DNA of 64,000 bases from Elusimicrobiota bacterium (GCA_016194745.1 JACQBA010000012.1:360041-424040), one strand, 5' to 3'; shown: positions 33,813 to 42,200, counted from the stretch's first letter. Notes: a model not told the origin generated them from the sequence alone. Program-made: numbers and translations.

Positions 33813-34414
33813 CGGCCGGCTCCGTGTAGAAAGAAATTCATCACCTTGCGCGCGTCTCCCGCGAGCGGCTTCGCCGATCCCGCGACGATCTTCTCGAGCA
33901 TCGCGCTGCGGCAAAGCCCGACGAGCGCGAATCCCTCGTAGGAGTGGTCTCCCGGCTTGAGCGAGCCTCCGTCGGCGCAGCGCACCAGGATGGCACGCAA
34001 CCGCCTCTGGTTCTCGCGGAACTTGCCCATGAGGAGGTCGTTGGAGCGCCCCCCGCAGCCCGCGAAGCGTCCGGCGCCGAACTGAAGGATGAAGTCGCGG
34101 TTATGGTCCAGGTAGCCGAGGATCGTCTTGATCGACTCTCCGAGGAGATCATCGCCGGTCTTCGCGGAGACGATGAGAGCGTCGAGCTGTTCGCCGAGGT
34201 GATCGATCAAGTTGGCGTACGCGGAGCAGAACAAGTCCTCCTTGCTCCTGTAATAAAGGAAAAGAGTGCCCTTCGCCACGCCCGCTTCGCGGGCCACGTC
34301 GTCCATCACGAAGTTCTCGGTCCCGCGGCGGACCATGAGCCGGCGCGCGGCCTCGAGGATCGTTTCCTTCTTGTTCGGGGCGGTTTCCTTACGGCGGGGG
34401 GCGGGGATAGGCAT
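33809..34414 (-). CDS. TetR-family repressor of the efflux operon
   Basis: I start at the ATG at 34414 because the -10 box and operator lie directly upstream; an ATG inside the operator (34435) is open but less likely. The HTH is at about 20-65 (KKETILEAARRLMVRRGTENF; VMDDVAREAGVAKGTLFLYY), followed by a helical ligand-binding domain that contains a Cys pair region (RFAGCGGRSND). It represses the operon in the absence of its ligand, probably a pump substrate. It is the first gene of the operon, hence auto-regulated. Confidence 0.9.
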   Translation of the reverse strand: MPIPAPRRKETAPNKKETILEAARRLMVRRGTENFVMDDVAREAGVAKGTLFLYYRSKEDLFCSAYANLIDHLGEQLDALIVSAKTGDDLLGESIKTILGYLDHNRDFILQFGAGRFAGCGGRSNDLLMGKFRENQRRLRAILVRCADGGSLKPGDHSYEGFALVGLCRSAMLEKIVAGSAKPLAGDARKVMNFFLHGAGR

Positions 34415-34438
34415 AATGACTGACTGGTTAGTCATTAT
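34413..34438. promoter_or_regulatory. TetR operator overlapping the -10 box
   Basis: Perfect 9-bp arms ATAATGACT (34413-34421) and AGTCATTAT (34430-34438) around 8 bases. On the minus strand TATAAT (34434-34439) is the -10 of the operon, with TTGCAA (34458-34463) 18 bases further up as -35. Bound repressor would block the promoter. Confidence 0.8.
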
Positions 34439-34515
34439 ACACGCTCCGGCGCCCGAATTGCAATAGGTCCTTTTTTTGCACGTTCTTTACCGTCGTGAAA
34501 CACCGAAAGGACTTG

Positions 34516-34534
34516 CGTATGGCATACGTATAAG
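34516..34534 (+). promoter_or_regulatory. Palindrome and -10 box before the calcium-loop protein
   Basis: CGTATG (34516-34521) and CATACG (34523-34528) form a perfect 6-bp inverted repeat around one base, abutting TATAAG (34529-34534), a likely -10. A leader of about 15-20 bases with a GAGGAGG ribosome site leads to the ATG at 34553. Candidate operator for an unidentified regulator. Confidence 0.45.
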
Positions 34535-34552
34535 GACGAGGAGGCCGAGCCC

Positions 34553-36316
34553 ATGATCAACATCAACATGAAGTCCGTCGTGGCGGTGACGTCCGCCATG
34601 TCCATCCTGTGCTATAACTTGGGCGAAGCCCAATTGTTCAGAGCGCTCGCGCCGGTTCCTGGGACGCTGACGCGGGGACCGAGGGCCCTCGTGGAGCCCC
34701 GGCGGCAACTCCGGCCGGAGCTTCCTCCCGCGGATCCCGTAACAGACGCGGCTCCCAACCGCGTCGATCCCCCGGATCGCTTTCCGCCTCCGCGCCCGCG
34801 ACAGGCCGCCGGCGTTGATTCCATCTCCATGGTCGTCGCGCCTCCCGAAGTGAAGGGCGTCGCGCCGTCCGACTTCACTCCGGCGTCCATCGGCGAGACT
34901 CGCAACGCTCGCGAGTGCTGGCAGCGGGCCGGCAGCTTCGAGAGCACCTGGGATGCCGTTTGCGGCACGCGCAACCCGAGGACGTGGGAGCTCGTCGCGC
35001 GGGACTATCAAGTCTCGTGCCGCAAGGACGCGCAAGGCCGCCGAGAGATCGCCTACGCGAGCGGAGTCACGCTGACGCTCCAGTCCAGCGGCCGTCGCGA
35101 CGCGTATCGAGAGCAGGTCCTGATGCGGCGCGGCGGCGGGCGCCGCGTGCTCTTGGAGTACGATTCCTCGCGCGAGGCCGGCGAGAGATGGCGCGCGACC
35201 GATCTGCGGTCGGACGACAGGATCGCCTACGGGGCGCACGCGGATCCGTTCAGAGCCGCGGACTCCGGACTCTACAAGCTGATCGTCGCCTTCCCGGACG
35301 GGCTGACGTCCAATCTCCAGATTTCATGGTGGGAGAATCTGAAGAATCTCAAAGCGTACACGCGCGGCCCGGGGCGTTCGTTCTCGGAATATTCGGACGG
35401 GGGAGACTGGCGGCTCCTCATTCGACACCGCGACGGCGTCCTGACCTCCTTCGAGCCGGCGCCGCCGCAGGGTCCGACGCGCTCGACGGCGCGGGAAGAA
35501 GCGTCTCGCGAGTTGTTGCTCGAGTATCCCGACGGCACGGTCGCGTACTATTCGCACGACGAGAAGCGGCGCCCGTTCGACCGCGACAGATTCTTCGCCG
35601 TCGACCGGGACGGCACGACGGAGCGCAGCCTCATGTCCGATCCGACCCGGCCCGAGGGGCAGCGCTGGACGATGTACGCCGAGCGGCCGAACGGGACGAA
35701 GGAGACGCGGATCGTCTCGCCGCTCGTGTTCGACTTAGCCGGGAGCGGGACGCTCGTCGCCGACGCCCGGGTCCGGTTCGATCTGATCGGGGACGGCAGC
35801 GCCCAGAGCTTCCACGATGCCGCGCGCGACGCGGGGGTGCTCGTGTTCGACGCCGATGGAGACGGCAAGGCGGGTTCGGACGGACGCGAGCTCTTCGGCG
35901 ACCGCACCGACATCGACGGGCGGGGAGAGGCGGACGGCTACGCGGACGGCTTTGCGGCGCTCGAGGCCCTCGTGCGCAAGGCGGAGCGCCAAGGAGCCGT
36001 GCCCACCGGGACCCTGCATCGAGGGATCCTGCGATCGGGCGATCTTGCCGCCCTCGGACGGGCCTATGGGTTCGGCATGCGCGTCGGCGGCGTGCTGGGC
36101 CGCACCCTCACGCTCGAAGCTGCGGGCGTGCGCGAGATCCATTTGGCCCGCGGAGAGGCGGAGCGCGAGTTCGATTTCGACGGCCGCGGCGACGACATCG
36201 TGCGCCGAGCCGGCGCCGTGTTCGTGCGCGCGGACGGATCTCGCGGCGGGTACGCGGACGTTTTTTTCCGCGCGGACGTTTTGGACCCCGCGGACGGGCT
36301 CGTCCTCCGAAAATAG
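34553..36316 (+). CDS. Exported protein with calcium-binding loops (587 aa)
   Basis: ATG at 34553 with GAGGAGG upstream; signal peptide within the first 25 residues (MKSVVAVTSAMSILCYNLGE from Met6). A Pro/Arg-rich linker (28-95) and a beta-rich central part follow. The C-terminal third has the pattern SPLVFDLAGSGTL ... VRFDLIGDGSAQSFHDAARD ... LVFDADGDGKAGSDGRELFG, which matches the calcium-binding DxDGDG-type repeat region found near the ends of RTX/FrpC-like and other secreted proteins ('SPLVFDLDGDG ... ELFG'). Calcium is likely needed for folding outside the cell. No catalytic domain recognised. Divergent from tetR. Confidence 0.65.
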   Translation: MININMKSVVAVTSAMSILCYNLGEAQLFRALAPVPGTLTRGPRALVEPRRQLRPELPPADPVTDAAPNRVDPPDRFPPPRPRQAAGVDSISMVVAPPEVKGVAPSDFTPASIGETRNARECWQRAGSFESTWDAVCGTRNPRTWELVARDYQVSCRKDAQGRREIAYASGVTLTLQSSGRRDAYREQVLMRRGGGRRVLLEYDSSREAGERWRATDLRSDDRIAYGAHADPFRAADSGLYKLIVAFPDGLTSNLQISWWENLKNLKAYTRGPGRSFSEYSDGGDWRLLIRHRDGVLTSFEPAPPQGPTRSTAREEASRELLLEYPDGTVAYYSHDEKRRPFDRDRFFAVDRDGTTERSLMSDPTRPEGQRWTMYAERPNGTKETRIVSPLVFDLAGSGTLVADARVRFDLIGDGSAQSFHDAARDAGVLVFDADGDGKAGSDGRELFGDRTDIDGRGEADGYADGFAALEALVRKAERQGAVPTGTLHRGILRSGDLAALGRAYGFGMRVGGVLGRTLTLEAAGVREIHLARGEAEREFDFDGRGDDIVRRAGAVFVRADGSRGGYADVFFRADVLDPADGLVLRK

Positions 36317-36336
36317 CACCGCGCCTTCTCGACGGT

Positions 36337-36366
36337 TTGACAGCCGAGCGACGGCGGCGTTATAAT
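36337..36366 (+). promoter_or_regulatory. Consensus sigma70 promoter, predicted leaderless
   Basis: TTGACA (36337-36342), an 18-base spacer and a perfect TATAAT (36361-36366). The GTG start codon at 36373 follows after six bases, so transcription should start at the start codon itself. Confidence 0.8.
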
Positions 36367-36372
36367 TGAGTC

Positions 36373-36678
36373 GTGAAGACATCCAAGCTCCTCCTCGCCT
36401 GCTGTCTCGCGCTGGGCGCCGCCTTCGTCTTGACGGGCCGAGTCTCGGCCTCCGCCTGGTCCGATTTCTGGAAGTCCTTGAGCGACGGCTCCGCGAGGTC
36501 CGGCAAATCGAACAGCAAGAGCGCGGACACGGTCGCGGGCGTCCGCGGCTGGGACAAGGATTCGGCCGTCAAGAACACCGCGGCCCGGGACTTCAACGCG
36601 CTGCAGCGGCTCGAGCGCGTGCACTTGACGGACGCCGAAGTCGAAGATTTCGTAAAGGCGGGGAAGCTCGGTGACTAA
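36373..36678 (+). CDS. Small exported protein (101 aa)
   Basis: GTG start at 36373. Signal peptide MKTSKLLLACCLALGAAFVL with cleavage likely after VSASA. The mature protein is charged and helical, with a Ser/Lys/Asp-rich middle and a C-terminal segment LERVHLTDAEVEDFVKAGKL. Function unknown. Its last eight bases overlap the M48 lipoprotein gene, so the two are co-expressed and perhaps partners. Confidence 0.65.
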   Translation: MKTSKLLLACCLALGAAFVLTGRVSASAWSDFWKSLSDGSARSGKSNSKSADTVAGVRGWDKDSAVKNTAARDFNALQRLERVHLTDAEVEDFVKAGKLGD

Positions 36679-37495
36679 GCGCTTCGCCCTGCTCCTGTGC
36701 GTCTGCGCGGCCCTGTCGGCGTGCAAGGATTTCCAACTGCCGAAGGACCGGAAGGAATGGTCGAACTTGGCGGGAAAGGCCTGGGACACCGCCAAGGAAG
36801 GAGCCGAGGCGACTAAGGTCACGCCGGAGATGGAGCGGGCCTGGGGCCGCGAGGCGTCGGCGAACATGCTCGCCAAGTACAAGCTCCTGTCCAACGACAA
36901 GATGCTCCGCTACGTCAATTTGGTCGGACGCGCCGTGGCGCGAAAGGCGGAGCGTCAGGACGTCCAGTGGCGCTTCGGCATCCTCGACACTCCCGACATG
37001 AACGCCTACGCCGCGCCGGGCGGCTACATCTTCGTCACGAAGGGGCTCCTAGCCGCGCTCGACGACGAAGCGGAACTGGCGGGGGTGCTCGCGCACGAGA
37101 TCCAGCACGTGGATCGCGAGCATCTCGTGAAGGCGTTGCGCAAGGCCAAGGGCGCGGACTTCCTCGCGAACAAGACCCTCGGCGACAAGCGGGCCGCCGA
37201 GGTTGCGGCCAAGGCGATCATCGGCATCATGGAGCAGGGCTTCGGAAAGCAGGACGAGCTCGACGCGGACAAGTACGGCGTCCTCCTGCTGGCGAAGGCC
37301 GGCTACGATCCGACCGGCCTGCCCCGGGCTCTGCGCCAGACGCACGCGCATGCCGCCGGCGCCAAGGGCAAGCCGTTCCTCGAACGGCACCCCGAATTCG
37401 GCGTCCGGATGGAAGAGCTCCAGAAGTTGAGCAGCGATCTGCCGGATTCCGGCGCGGTCCTCAAGGACCGGTTCGACAAGAACGTTCCCCAATAG
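36671..37495 (+). CDS. M48-family metallopeptidase lipoprotein (274 aa)
   Basis: GTG start at 36671. Lipoprotein signal with lipobox LSAC and Cys18. The catalytic motif is HEIQH (142-146, in AGVLAHEIQHVDREH) with third ligand E196 and D200 (ELDADKYG), as in the M48C/LoiP-BepA group of periplasmic peptidases that handle misfolded outer-membrane proteins. It should be tethered to the membrane on the periplasmic side. Preceded by a small exported protein with overlapping ends. Confidence 0.88.
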   Translation: MTKRFALLLCVCAALSACKDFQLPKDRKEWSNLAGKAWDTAKEGAEATKVTPEMERAWGREASANMLAKYKLLSNDKMLRYVNLVGRAVARKAERQDVQWRFGILDTPDMNAYAAPGGYIFVTKGLLAALDDEAELAGVLAHEIQHVDREHLVKALRKAKGADFLANKTLGDKRAAEVAAKAIIGIMEQGFGKQDELDADKYGVLLLAKAGYDPTGLPRALRQTHAHAAGAKGKPFLERHPEFGVRMEELQKLSSDLPDSGAVLKDRFDKNVPQ

Positions 37496-37499
37496 CTCG

Positions 37500-38426
37500 T
37501 TGCCGACCCGAAAGGCGATCAAGCCCGCCGTCCTCGTACCGGTCTTCCTCGTCTCGGGCCTCCTGGCCTTCAGGCTTTGCGGCGCGTTGTTCCCGTACCA
37601 GACGTTCATCGCGATCCGGAAGGTGTCGATGACGGCGGGCGGCGTGCGCCGGATCCGCGCCGGAAGCCTGGCCGGCTATGAGAGGGACCTGTGCGAGCCG
37701 AGGAAGCCCTGCCGCTGCGTGGGATTGATCCACGGCCTGAGCGACTCCGCGCTTACGTGGGACAACGTCCTTCTCGGCAAGCGCGGCGCGGACAAGCCGG
37801 CGCCGGGGACGCTGTACGTCGCGCTTGAGTATCCGGGCAGCGAGGGGTCCTTTCCGCCGGCGGCCGGCTTCACGATTCCGGCCATGGCTGAAGCCATGCG
37901 GGCTTCCCTCGAGCCCAAGTGCTCCAAGTGGACGCTCGTGGGGAACAGCCTGGGCGGCTGGATCGCCGCGTGGATGGCGCTGCAATGGCCGGACGGCGTC
38001 GAGCGACTCATCCTGCTGAGTCCCGCGGGCTTCGAGGATCCGACCGGGCTCGCGCTCGAGACGGCGCGAACGCTCGAGGAACCGACGCCCCAGGCGATGG
38101 AGGCGTTCATGGCGAAGAGCTACCATCGCCCCATGCCGATCCCGAAGCGGGCTTGGCCCGCCATCATCGCGACGCTGAATTCCCGGCCGACGAAGAGCAT
38201 CCTCTCCGCCATGCGCAGGGAGGACCTGTTGGACCGCAGAGCGTCGGCGATCCGCGCGCCGACGCTGGTGCTATGGGGATCGTCCGACCGGACTCTGCCC
38301 TTGGCCGTCGGGGAAGGCTTCGCGCGGACGATCCGCGGCGCCCGGCTGATGCCCGTAAAAGACTGCGGCCATCTTCCGCAGCAGGAATGTCCGGCAGCCG
38401 TGACTCGCGCTCTCGCGGAGCGCTAA
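37500..38426 (+). CDS. Alpha/beta-hydrolase with N-terminal membrane anchor (308 aa)
   Basis: TTG start at 37500, four bases after the M48 gene, so co-transcribed. Membrane anchor at 8-32 (KPAVLVPVFLVSGLLAFRLC). Oxyanion HG motif LIHGLSDS (about 76-83), nucleophile S150 in LVGNSLGGW, acid Asp in WGSSDRTL and His in DCGHLPQQE. These give a complete Ser-Asp-His triad; substrate unknown (esterase or lipase-like). Predicted to face the periplasm. Cys65, Cys71 and Cys73 near the start of the domain may form a disulphide. Confidence 0.82.
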   Translation: MPTRKAIKPAVLVPVFLVSGLLAFRLCGALFPYQTFIAIRKVSMTAGGVRRIRAGSLAGYERDLCEPRKPCRCVGLIHGLSDSALTWDNVLLGKRGADKPAPGTLYVALEYPGSEGSFPPAAGFTIPAMAEAMRASLEPKCSKWTLVGNSLGGWIAAWMALQWPDGVERLILLSPAGFEDPTGLALETARTLEEPTPQAMEAFMAKSYHRPMPIPKRAWPAIIATLNSRPTKSILSAMRREDLLDRRASAIRAPTLVLWGSSDRTLPLAVGEGFARTIRGARLMPVKDCGHLPQQECPAAVTRALAER

Positions 38427-38433
38427 GCCGAGG

Positions 38434-39750
38434 TTAGCTCGTCTTCTTCGCGCGGGAGCGCAGGTGCGGGAGAGCGGCGGCTCTCGCCGCTTCGGCCTCG
38501 GCATGGAAGCCGCGCTGCTCGAGCTCTCCTACGACGATCTCCTGAGGGGCGGCATAGTAGGCCGAGCGGACGAATTCGACCAGATAGTGCGACTCCGACG
38601 CGAGCGCTCCGCCTAAGGCGGTCGACTCGACGAGCCGCCGCGCCGCGAAACGCGCGACGTCCAGGTCCATGCGGTGGTCCGCCGCGAAATCGAGGAAAGT
38701 TCGGATCGCCTGCGTCCTTTCGGAGGCGCCGGCGACATCGAGTGACGCGGCCAGGCGCTCCGCCGAGCGCATCGCCTCGCTCGGCTCGGGCGGGCTCTTC
38801 AGCCACGAGGGGACGCCGCGGAACTTGGACTCGCGCGCCGGCGCTTGCTGAGACGAAGGCCTTGACCGCCGCGCCAAGCGCCGCGACTTCGGCGTCGCTT
38901 TCGCCTTGATCGTCGCCGTCGGTCGCGCCGGCTCCGAGACGTCGGCGTCGTCGCTTCTCGTCTCGAAGCGGAACGGAGCCAGCGTGCGCTTGATCTCCGC
39001 GAGCTTGTCGGCGCCGACCAGCTCCCGGTACGATTCGGCGAGATGCTCGAGATCGAGATGCGGCCCTTTCTTCAAGATGAGCCACCGCAGCGGCGTGGTC
39101 GTGAACAGGGTCAAGCCCTCGAGGATCCTCGCCGCGGCTTGGGGCGGGAGCCGCTGATCCGGATCGTCCAATCCCGCCTGGGCGGTGTCGCGCAGTACGG
39201 GAGCGAAGGTCATCGCTTGCGCGATGGTCTGCTTGAGGCTCGCGAAGATGCTGGGGTTGGTGATCTCCTTCGTCCTCAGGCTGCGGATCGCGGGCAGAAG
39301 GACGTTCGCGTCCGCCGCCCCGCCGAAGTACGCGTAGACGGCGGCGGCCATCTCCTCGTCGGTCGGCTCCTTCTCCGCGGGCGCGGCTCGGTCCGGCATC
39401 GGCGCGCGGGGCATGCCGCCGGCCGTCGTGCGAATGGCGAACGGATCGTCCTCGCCGAGGCTTCCCGGCTCATCGGTGCCCGGCGGGCCGAATCCGGGCC
39501 AGCGTCGGAACGGTCTGTCGGAGATGCCGAGAGATTCAAGGCTCGAGAGACCGCTCGTTGCGGCCACGGAATCTGCAAGAGACGAGCCGCCGAATGTCGG
39601 CCCGATCGCGGAGCTCGCCGCGCCCAGTCCAAGGGAGAGGGAAGGCAAGTCGACGATCGACGGCCGGACAACGGCTCTAGCCTGCGCGCAGCACGGCGCG
39701 GTGCGACAGGCGGCGGTCATCGCGATCAGCGCGACGAGGCGGATCTTCAT
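38434..39750 (-). CDS. Exported protein of unknown function (438 aa)
   Basis: ATG at 39750; signal peptide MKIRLVALIAMTAACRTAPC, with an AC-type lipobox possible (Cys15). After a low-complexity Ser/Gly/Pro-rich stretch (about 30-125), the protein is alpha-helical with repeated short helices (EEMAAAVYAYFGG; LLPAIRSLRT; AARILEGLTLF), interrupted by an Arg/Lys/Ser-rich linker (about 270-310). No motif recognised; helical-repeat scaffold is possible. Convergent with the hydrolase gene. TACAGT lies seven bases before the ATG. Confidence 0.55.
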   Translation of the reverse strand: MKIRLVALIAMTAACRTAPCCAQARAVVRPSIVDLPSLSLGLGAASSAIGPTFGGSSLADSVAATSGLSSLESLGISDRPFRRWPGFGPPGTDEPGSLGEDDPFAIRTTAGGMPRAPMPDRAAPAEKEPTDEEMAAAVYAYFGGAADANVLLPAIRSLRTKEITNPSIFASLKQTIAQAMTFAPVLRDTAQAGLDDPDQRLPPQAAARILEGLTLFTTTPLRWLILKKGPHLDLEHLAESYRELVGADKLAEIKRTLAPFRFETRSDDADVSEPARPTATIKAKATPKSRRLARRSRPSSQQAPARESKFRGVPSWLKSPPEPSEAMRSAERLAASLDVAGASERTQAIRTFLDFAADHRMDLDVARFAARRLVESTALGGALASESHYLVEFVRSAYYAAPQEIVVGELEQRGFHAEAEAARAAALPHLRSRAKKTS

Positions 39751-39843
39751 GACGCCAACTGTATCATGCGCAGGCGCGGATGGAAATGAGCCGATGGCCC
39801 CACTGCGAATTCCTTTTTCGGCCTGCCGCGACTGGGCCGACGG

Positions 39844-39858
39844 GCCCCCTATGGGGGC
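39844..39858. promoter_or_regulatory. Inverted repeat in the divergent region 39751-39932
   Basis: GCCCCC (39844-39849) and GGGGGC (39853-39858) around TAT, between the divergent starts at 39750 and 39933. Role unknown; similar GGCCC-rich inverted repeats occupy other divergent regions in this window. Confidence 0.3.
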
Positions 39859-39896
39859 GGCGCGACGGCGGCACTGCGAGCGCGCACGAACGCACC

Positions 39897-39925
39897 TTGC
39901 CGGATTCGAGAACTGGTGTTATGCT
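39897..39925 (+). promoter_or_regulatory. Promoter for the small membrane protein, predicted leaderless
   Basis: TTGCCG (39897-39902), a 17-base spacer and TATGCT (39920-39925), ending seven bases before the GTG at 39933. This placement argues for the GTG as start rather than the ATG that overlaps the -10. Confidence 0.5.
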
Positions 39926-39932
39926 CGAAAAC

Positions 39933-40310
39933 GTGGAGCGCTTCCTGGGTGACGGCCTGGCGTCCCTGTGCCTGCTGCTCGGCGCTGCCTATGGCGTGAT
40001 CGGTGCGGGCTCGGTCGGGCTTCTCTTCTTCGGCAAGTATACGGCGGACATTTACCTTTGCATCCCCGCGTTTCCGACCGCGTGGCTCGCGATCTCGTCG
40101 GGCCGGGAGCTCCGCCAGCCGCGCATGTCCACGGCGATGGAGACTCTGGCGGCGGCCGGCGGCTCGCTCATCTTCGCCGTGGTCCAGGTCGTCATCTCCT
40201 CGGGCGCGACGCTGTCGCCGGCCGACCTCCTTTTCATTCAAATCGCCTTCATTCCGCCGGCCGTGTTCCTCGCCGCGTTCTTCTACGCCCGTCACGTCAG
40301 TCCGGGATAA
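39933..40310 (+). CDS. Integral membrane protein (125 aa)
   Basis: GTG at 39933 chosen from the promoter position; an ATG four codons upstream lies inside the -10 box. Four predicted membrane helices: SLCLLLGAAYGVIGAGSVGL, DIYLCIPAFPTAWLAIS, GGSLIFAVVQVVISSG and IQIAFIPPAVFLAAFFYA. Short loops, no charged motif. Function unknown. It precedes murB by 75 bases on the same strand but murB seems to have its own -10. Confidence 0.6.
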   Translation: MERFLGDGLASLCLLLGAAYGVIGAGSVGLLFFGKYTADIYLCIPAFPTAWLAISSGRELRQPRMSTAMETLAAAGGSLIFAVVQVVISSGATLSPADLLFIQIAFIPPAVFLAAFFYARHVSPG

Positions 40311-40385
40311 GATCGCTGCGGCGCGACCGTCCATCGGGCGGATAACTTTAATCGGCCGTCTGAACCTGTTATCATCTACCGTCTA

Positions 40386-41282
40386 ATGGACTGGAAAGCC
40401 GAACTCCCGGCGATCGCGCCGGTCGTGAAATTCGACGAGCCGATGCGGGAGCATACAACGTTCCGGATCGGCGGGCCCGCCGACGCGTACGTCGAGATTC
40501 TTACGATGGACCAGGCGAAAGGGTTCTTCACCTTCGTCAAGAGGGCGAAGCTCCCGTATTTTCTGCTCGGGTGGGGCTCCAATCTTCTCGTGCGCGACGG
40601 AGGAATCCGCGGGATCGTCGTGCGCTTTCGAGGAGAATTCGAGAAAATCGAATTCCTGGAGGACCGGCGCGTTCGTGCGGGGGCCGGCGTGCGTCTTCCG
40701 ACCTTGGTGACCGAGTGCGCGGAGCGCGGGCTCGGCGGGGACGAGTCCCTGGTCGGCGTGCCCGGCACGGTAGGCGGGGCGTTGGTCATGAATGCGGGCA
40801 CGCGCGACGGCGAGATCGGTCCGCTGGTCAGGAGCATCGGGATCATTGATGAGGAAACGCTCGAATTCAAGCGTTTGGAGAGGAAGGATTTCCATTTTTC
40901 GTATCGGCACAGCAACCTTGAGAAGCGAGTGATCCTCGACGTGGAGCTTCAGTTGCTGGCCGGGAGCAAAGTTGATATACTCAAGCGCGTTCGCGAGTTC
41001 CAACGGCGCCGGCAAGAGACCCAACCGATCCATACCTACAACGTGGGATCAACCTTCAAGAACCCTCCCGGCCGCTACGTCGCGCAGATGATCGAGGAGG
41101 CGGGCCTCAAGGGGATGCGCCACGGCGGCGCGAAGGTGTCCGAGAAGCACGCCAATTTCTTCGAGAACGAGCGGGACGCGAGCGCGCGCGACGTTCTCGC
41201 CCTCGTACAAGAGGTCCAGGCCAAGATTCGCGAACGCTTCGGCGTCGACCTCGAGCTTGAGATGAAGGTGGTCGGTGAGTAA
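40386..41282 (+). CDS. murB: UDP-N-acetylenolpyruvoylglucosamine reductase
   Basis: 298 residues, normal MurB length. FAD-binding signature at about 20-90 (TTFRIGGPADAYVEI; LGWGSNLLVRDGGIRGIVV), then GVPGTVGGALVMNAGTRDGE, substrate-binding YRHSNL and the catalytic Ser in NVGSTFKNPPG, with C-terminal AKVSEKHANFFEN and the final catalytic Glu region. It reduces the enolpyruvyl group with NADPH to give UDP-MurNAc in peptidoglycan synthesis. Start of a plus-strand series; TATCAT lies ten bases before the ATG. Overlaps ftsQ by eight bases. Confidence 0.95.
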   Translation: MDWKAELPAIAPVVKFDEPMREHTTFRIGGPADAYVEILTMDQAKGFFTFVKRAKLPYFLLGWGSNLLVRDGGIRGIVVRFRGEFEKIEFLEDRRVRAGAGVRLPTLVTECAERGLGGDESLVGVPGTVGGALVMNAGTRDGEIGPLVRSIGIIDEETLEFKRLERKDFHFSYRHSNLEKRVILDVELQLLAGSKVDILKRVREFQRRRQETQPIHTYNVGSTFKNPPGRYVAQMIEEAGLKGMRHGGAKVSEKHANFFENERDASARDVLALVQEVQAKIRERFGVDLELEMKVVGE

Positions 41283-42147
41283 GGGCAAACCTCACCACGT
41301 CCGGATACGCCGCTTCCGCGTCAATACGCGACCCAAGGTCCGCTCCCGCCGCCGCGCCGAGTGGGGCGCGGCGCTGCTCGTCGTCGGCCTCGTCCTGTTG
41401 TCGGTCTTTGTCGTGCGCTCCATCCCTCGAGGAAAGCTCCACTGGCCGGCGCTGACGCTGCCGATCCCCGGCGTCCTGCGCGTGGAGCAGGTCCGCATCG
41501 AGGGCGCTCCGCCCGAACTCGAGAAACGGCTGCTGGATTCGGTCGCGCACATCCGGCCGGAGGAATGGGGCCTCTTCGGTCCCAAGGCGGCGCGCGAGCG
41601 CTTGAGGACGTCTTTCCCGTGCCTTCGCGAGATTTCGGCGCAGCGCAATTGGTTTTCGAAGCGCCTGACTTTCACCGTGGCGATTCACAAGGCCGTCGCG
41701 CGGCTTGCCGGCCGCTCGAACGCGTGGCTGAGCGAGACCGGCGAGGCGTTCGACGCTCCTCCGGGACTCTTCGACGAGGCGCGTACATGGCCGACGGTCG
41801 AGGTCGGCGCGAGCCCTTCCGAGGTCAGGCGTGCGCTCGGCCCGGTCCTCTACGTGATGTCCAAGGACGGCGCGCTGCCGGCACGTCTCGCCCGGATGAG
41901 TTGGAAAGGCGACGACGGCTGGGTCGCCAGGCTAGAGGACGGGCTCGAGCTCGAGTGGGGCGACCTGCAGTGGACGGACCAGAAGCTCGCGCGGCTGCGC
42001 GAGGTTCTTTCGGACGCATCGAAGAAGCTCGGGGCGGGCTTCTCGGTGGACCTGCGGTACTTCGAAGAGGGGAAAATCCTGGTCCGGCCCGGTCCCGCGA
42101 AAGCGAGGCCGTCCGCACCCGCGCCCGCCGTGAAGGTGGGCCATTGA
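41275..42147 (+). CDS. ftsQ: Cell division protein FtsQ/DivIB
   Basis: GTG start at 41275 inside the end of murB. A basic cytoplasmic tail (1-32) is followed by one TM segment (33-50, WGAALLVVGLVLLSVFVVRS) and a periplasmic part with a POTRA domain (LRVEQVRIEGAPPELEKRLL; LRTSFPCLREISAQRNWFSKRL) and the beta domain. This is the FtsQ layout; it recruits FtsL/FtsB in the divisome. Sequence is divergent but the position between murB and ftsA settles the call. Confidence 0.88.
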   Translation: MSKGKPHHVRIRRFRVNTRPKVRSRRRAEWGAALLVVGLVLLSVFVVRSIPRGKLHWPALTLPIPGVLRVEQVRIEGAPPELEKRLLDSVAHIRPEEWGLFGPKAARERLRTSFPCLREISAQRNWFSKRLTFTVAIHKAVARLAGRSNAWLSETGEAFDAPPGLFDEARTWPTVEVGASPSEVRRALGPVLYVMSKDGALPARLARMSWKGDDGWVARLEDGLELEWGDLQWTDQKLARLREVLSDASKKLGAGFSVDLRYFEEGKILVRPGPAKARPSAPAPAVKVGH

Positions 42148-42200
42148 GCCCAGAGACACGCGCCCGTAGAAGTAGTAGAATTACTTAATAACTAAATAAC

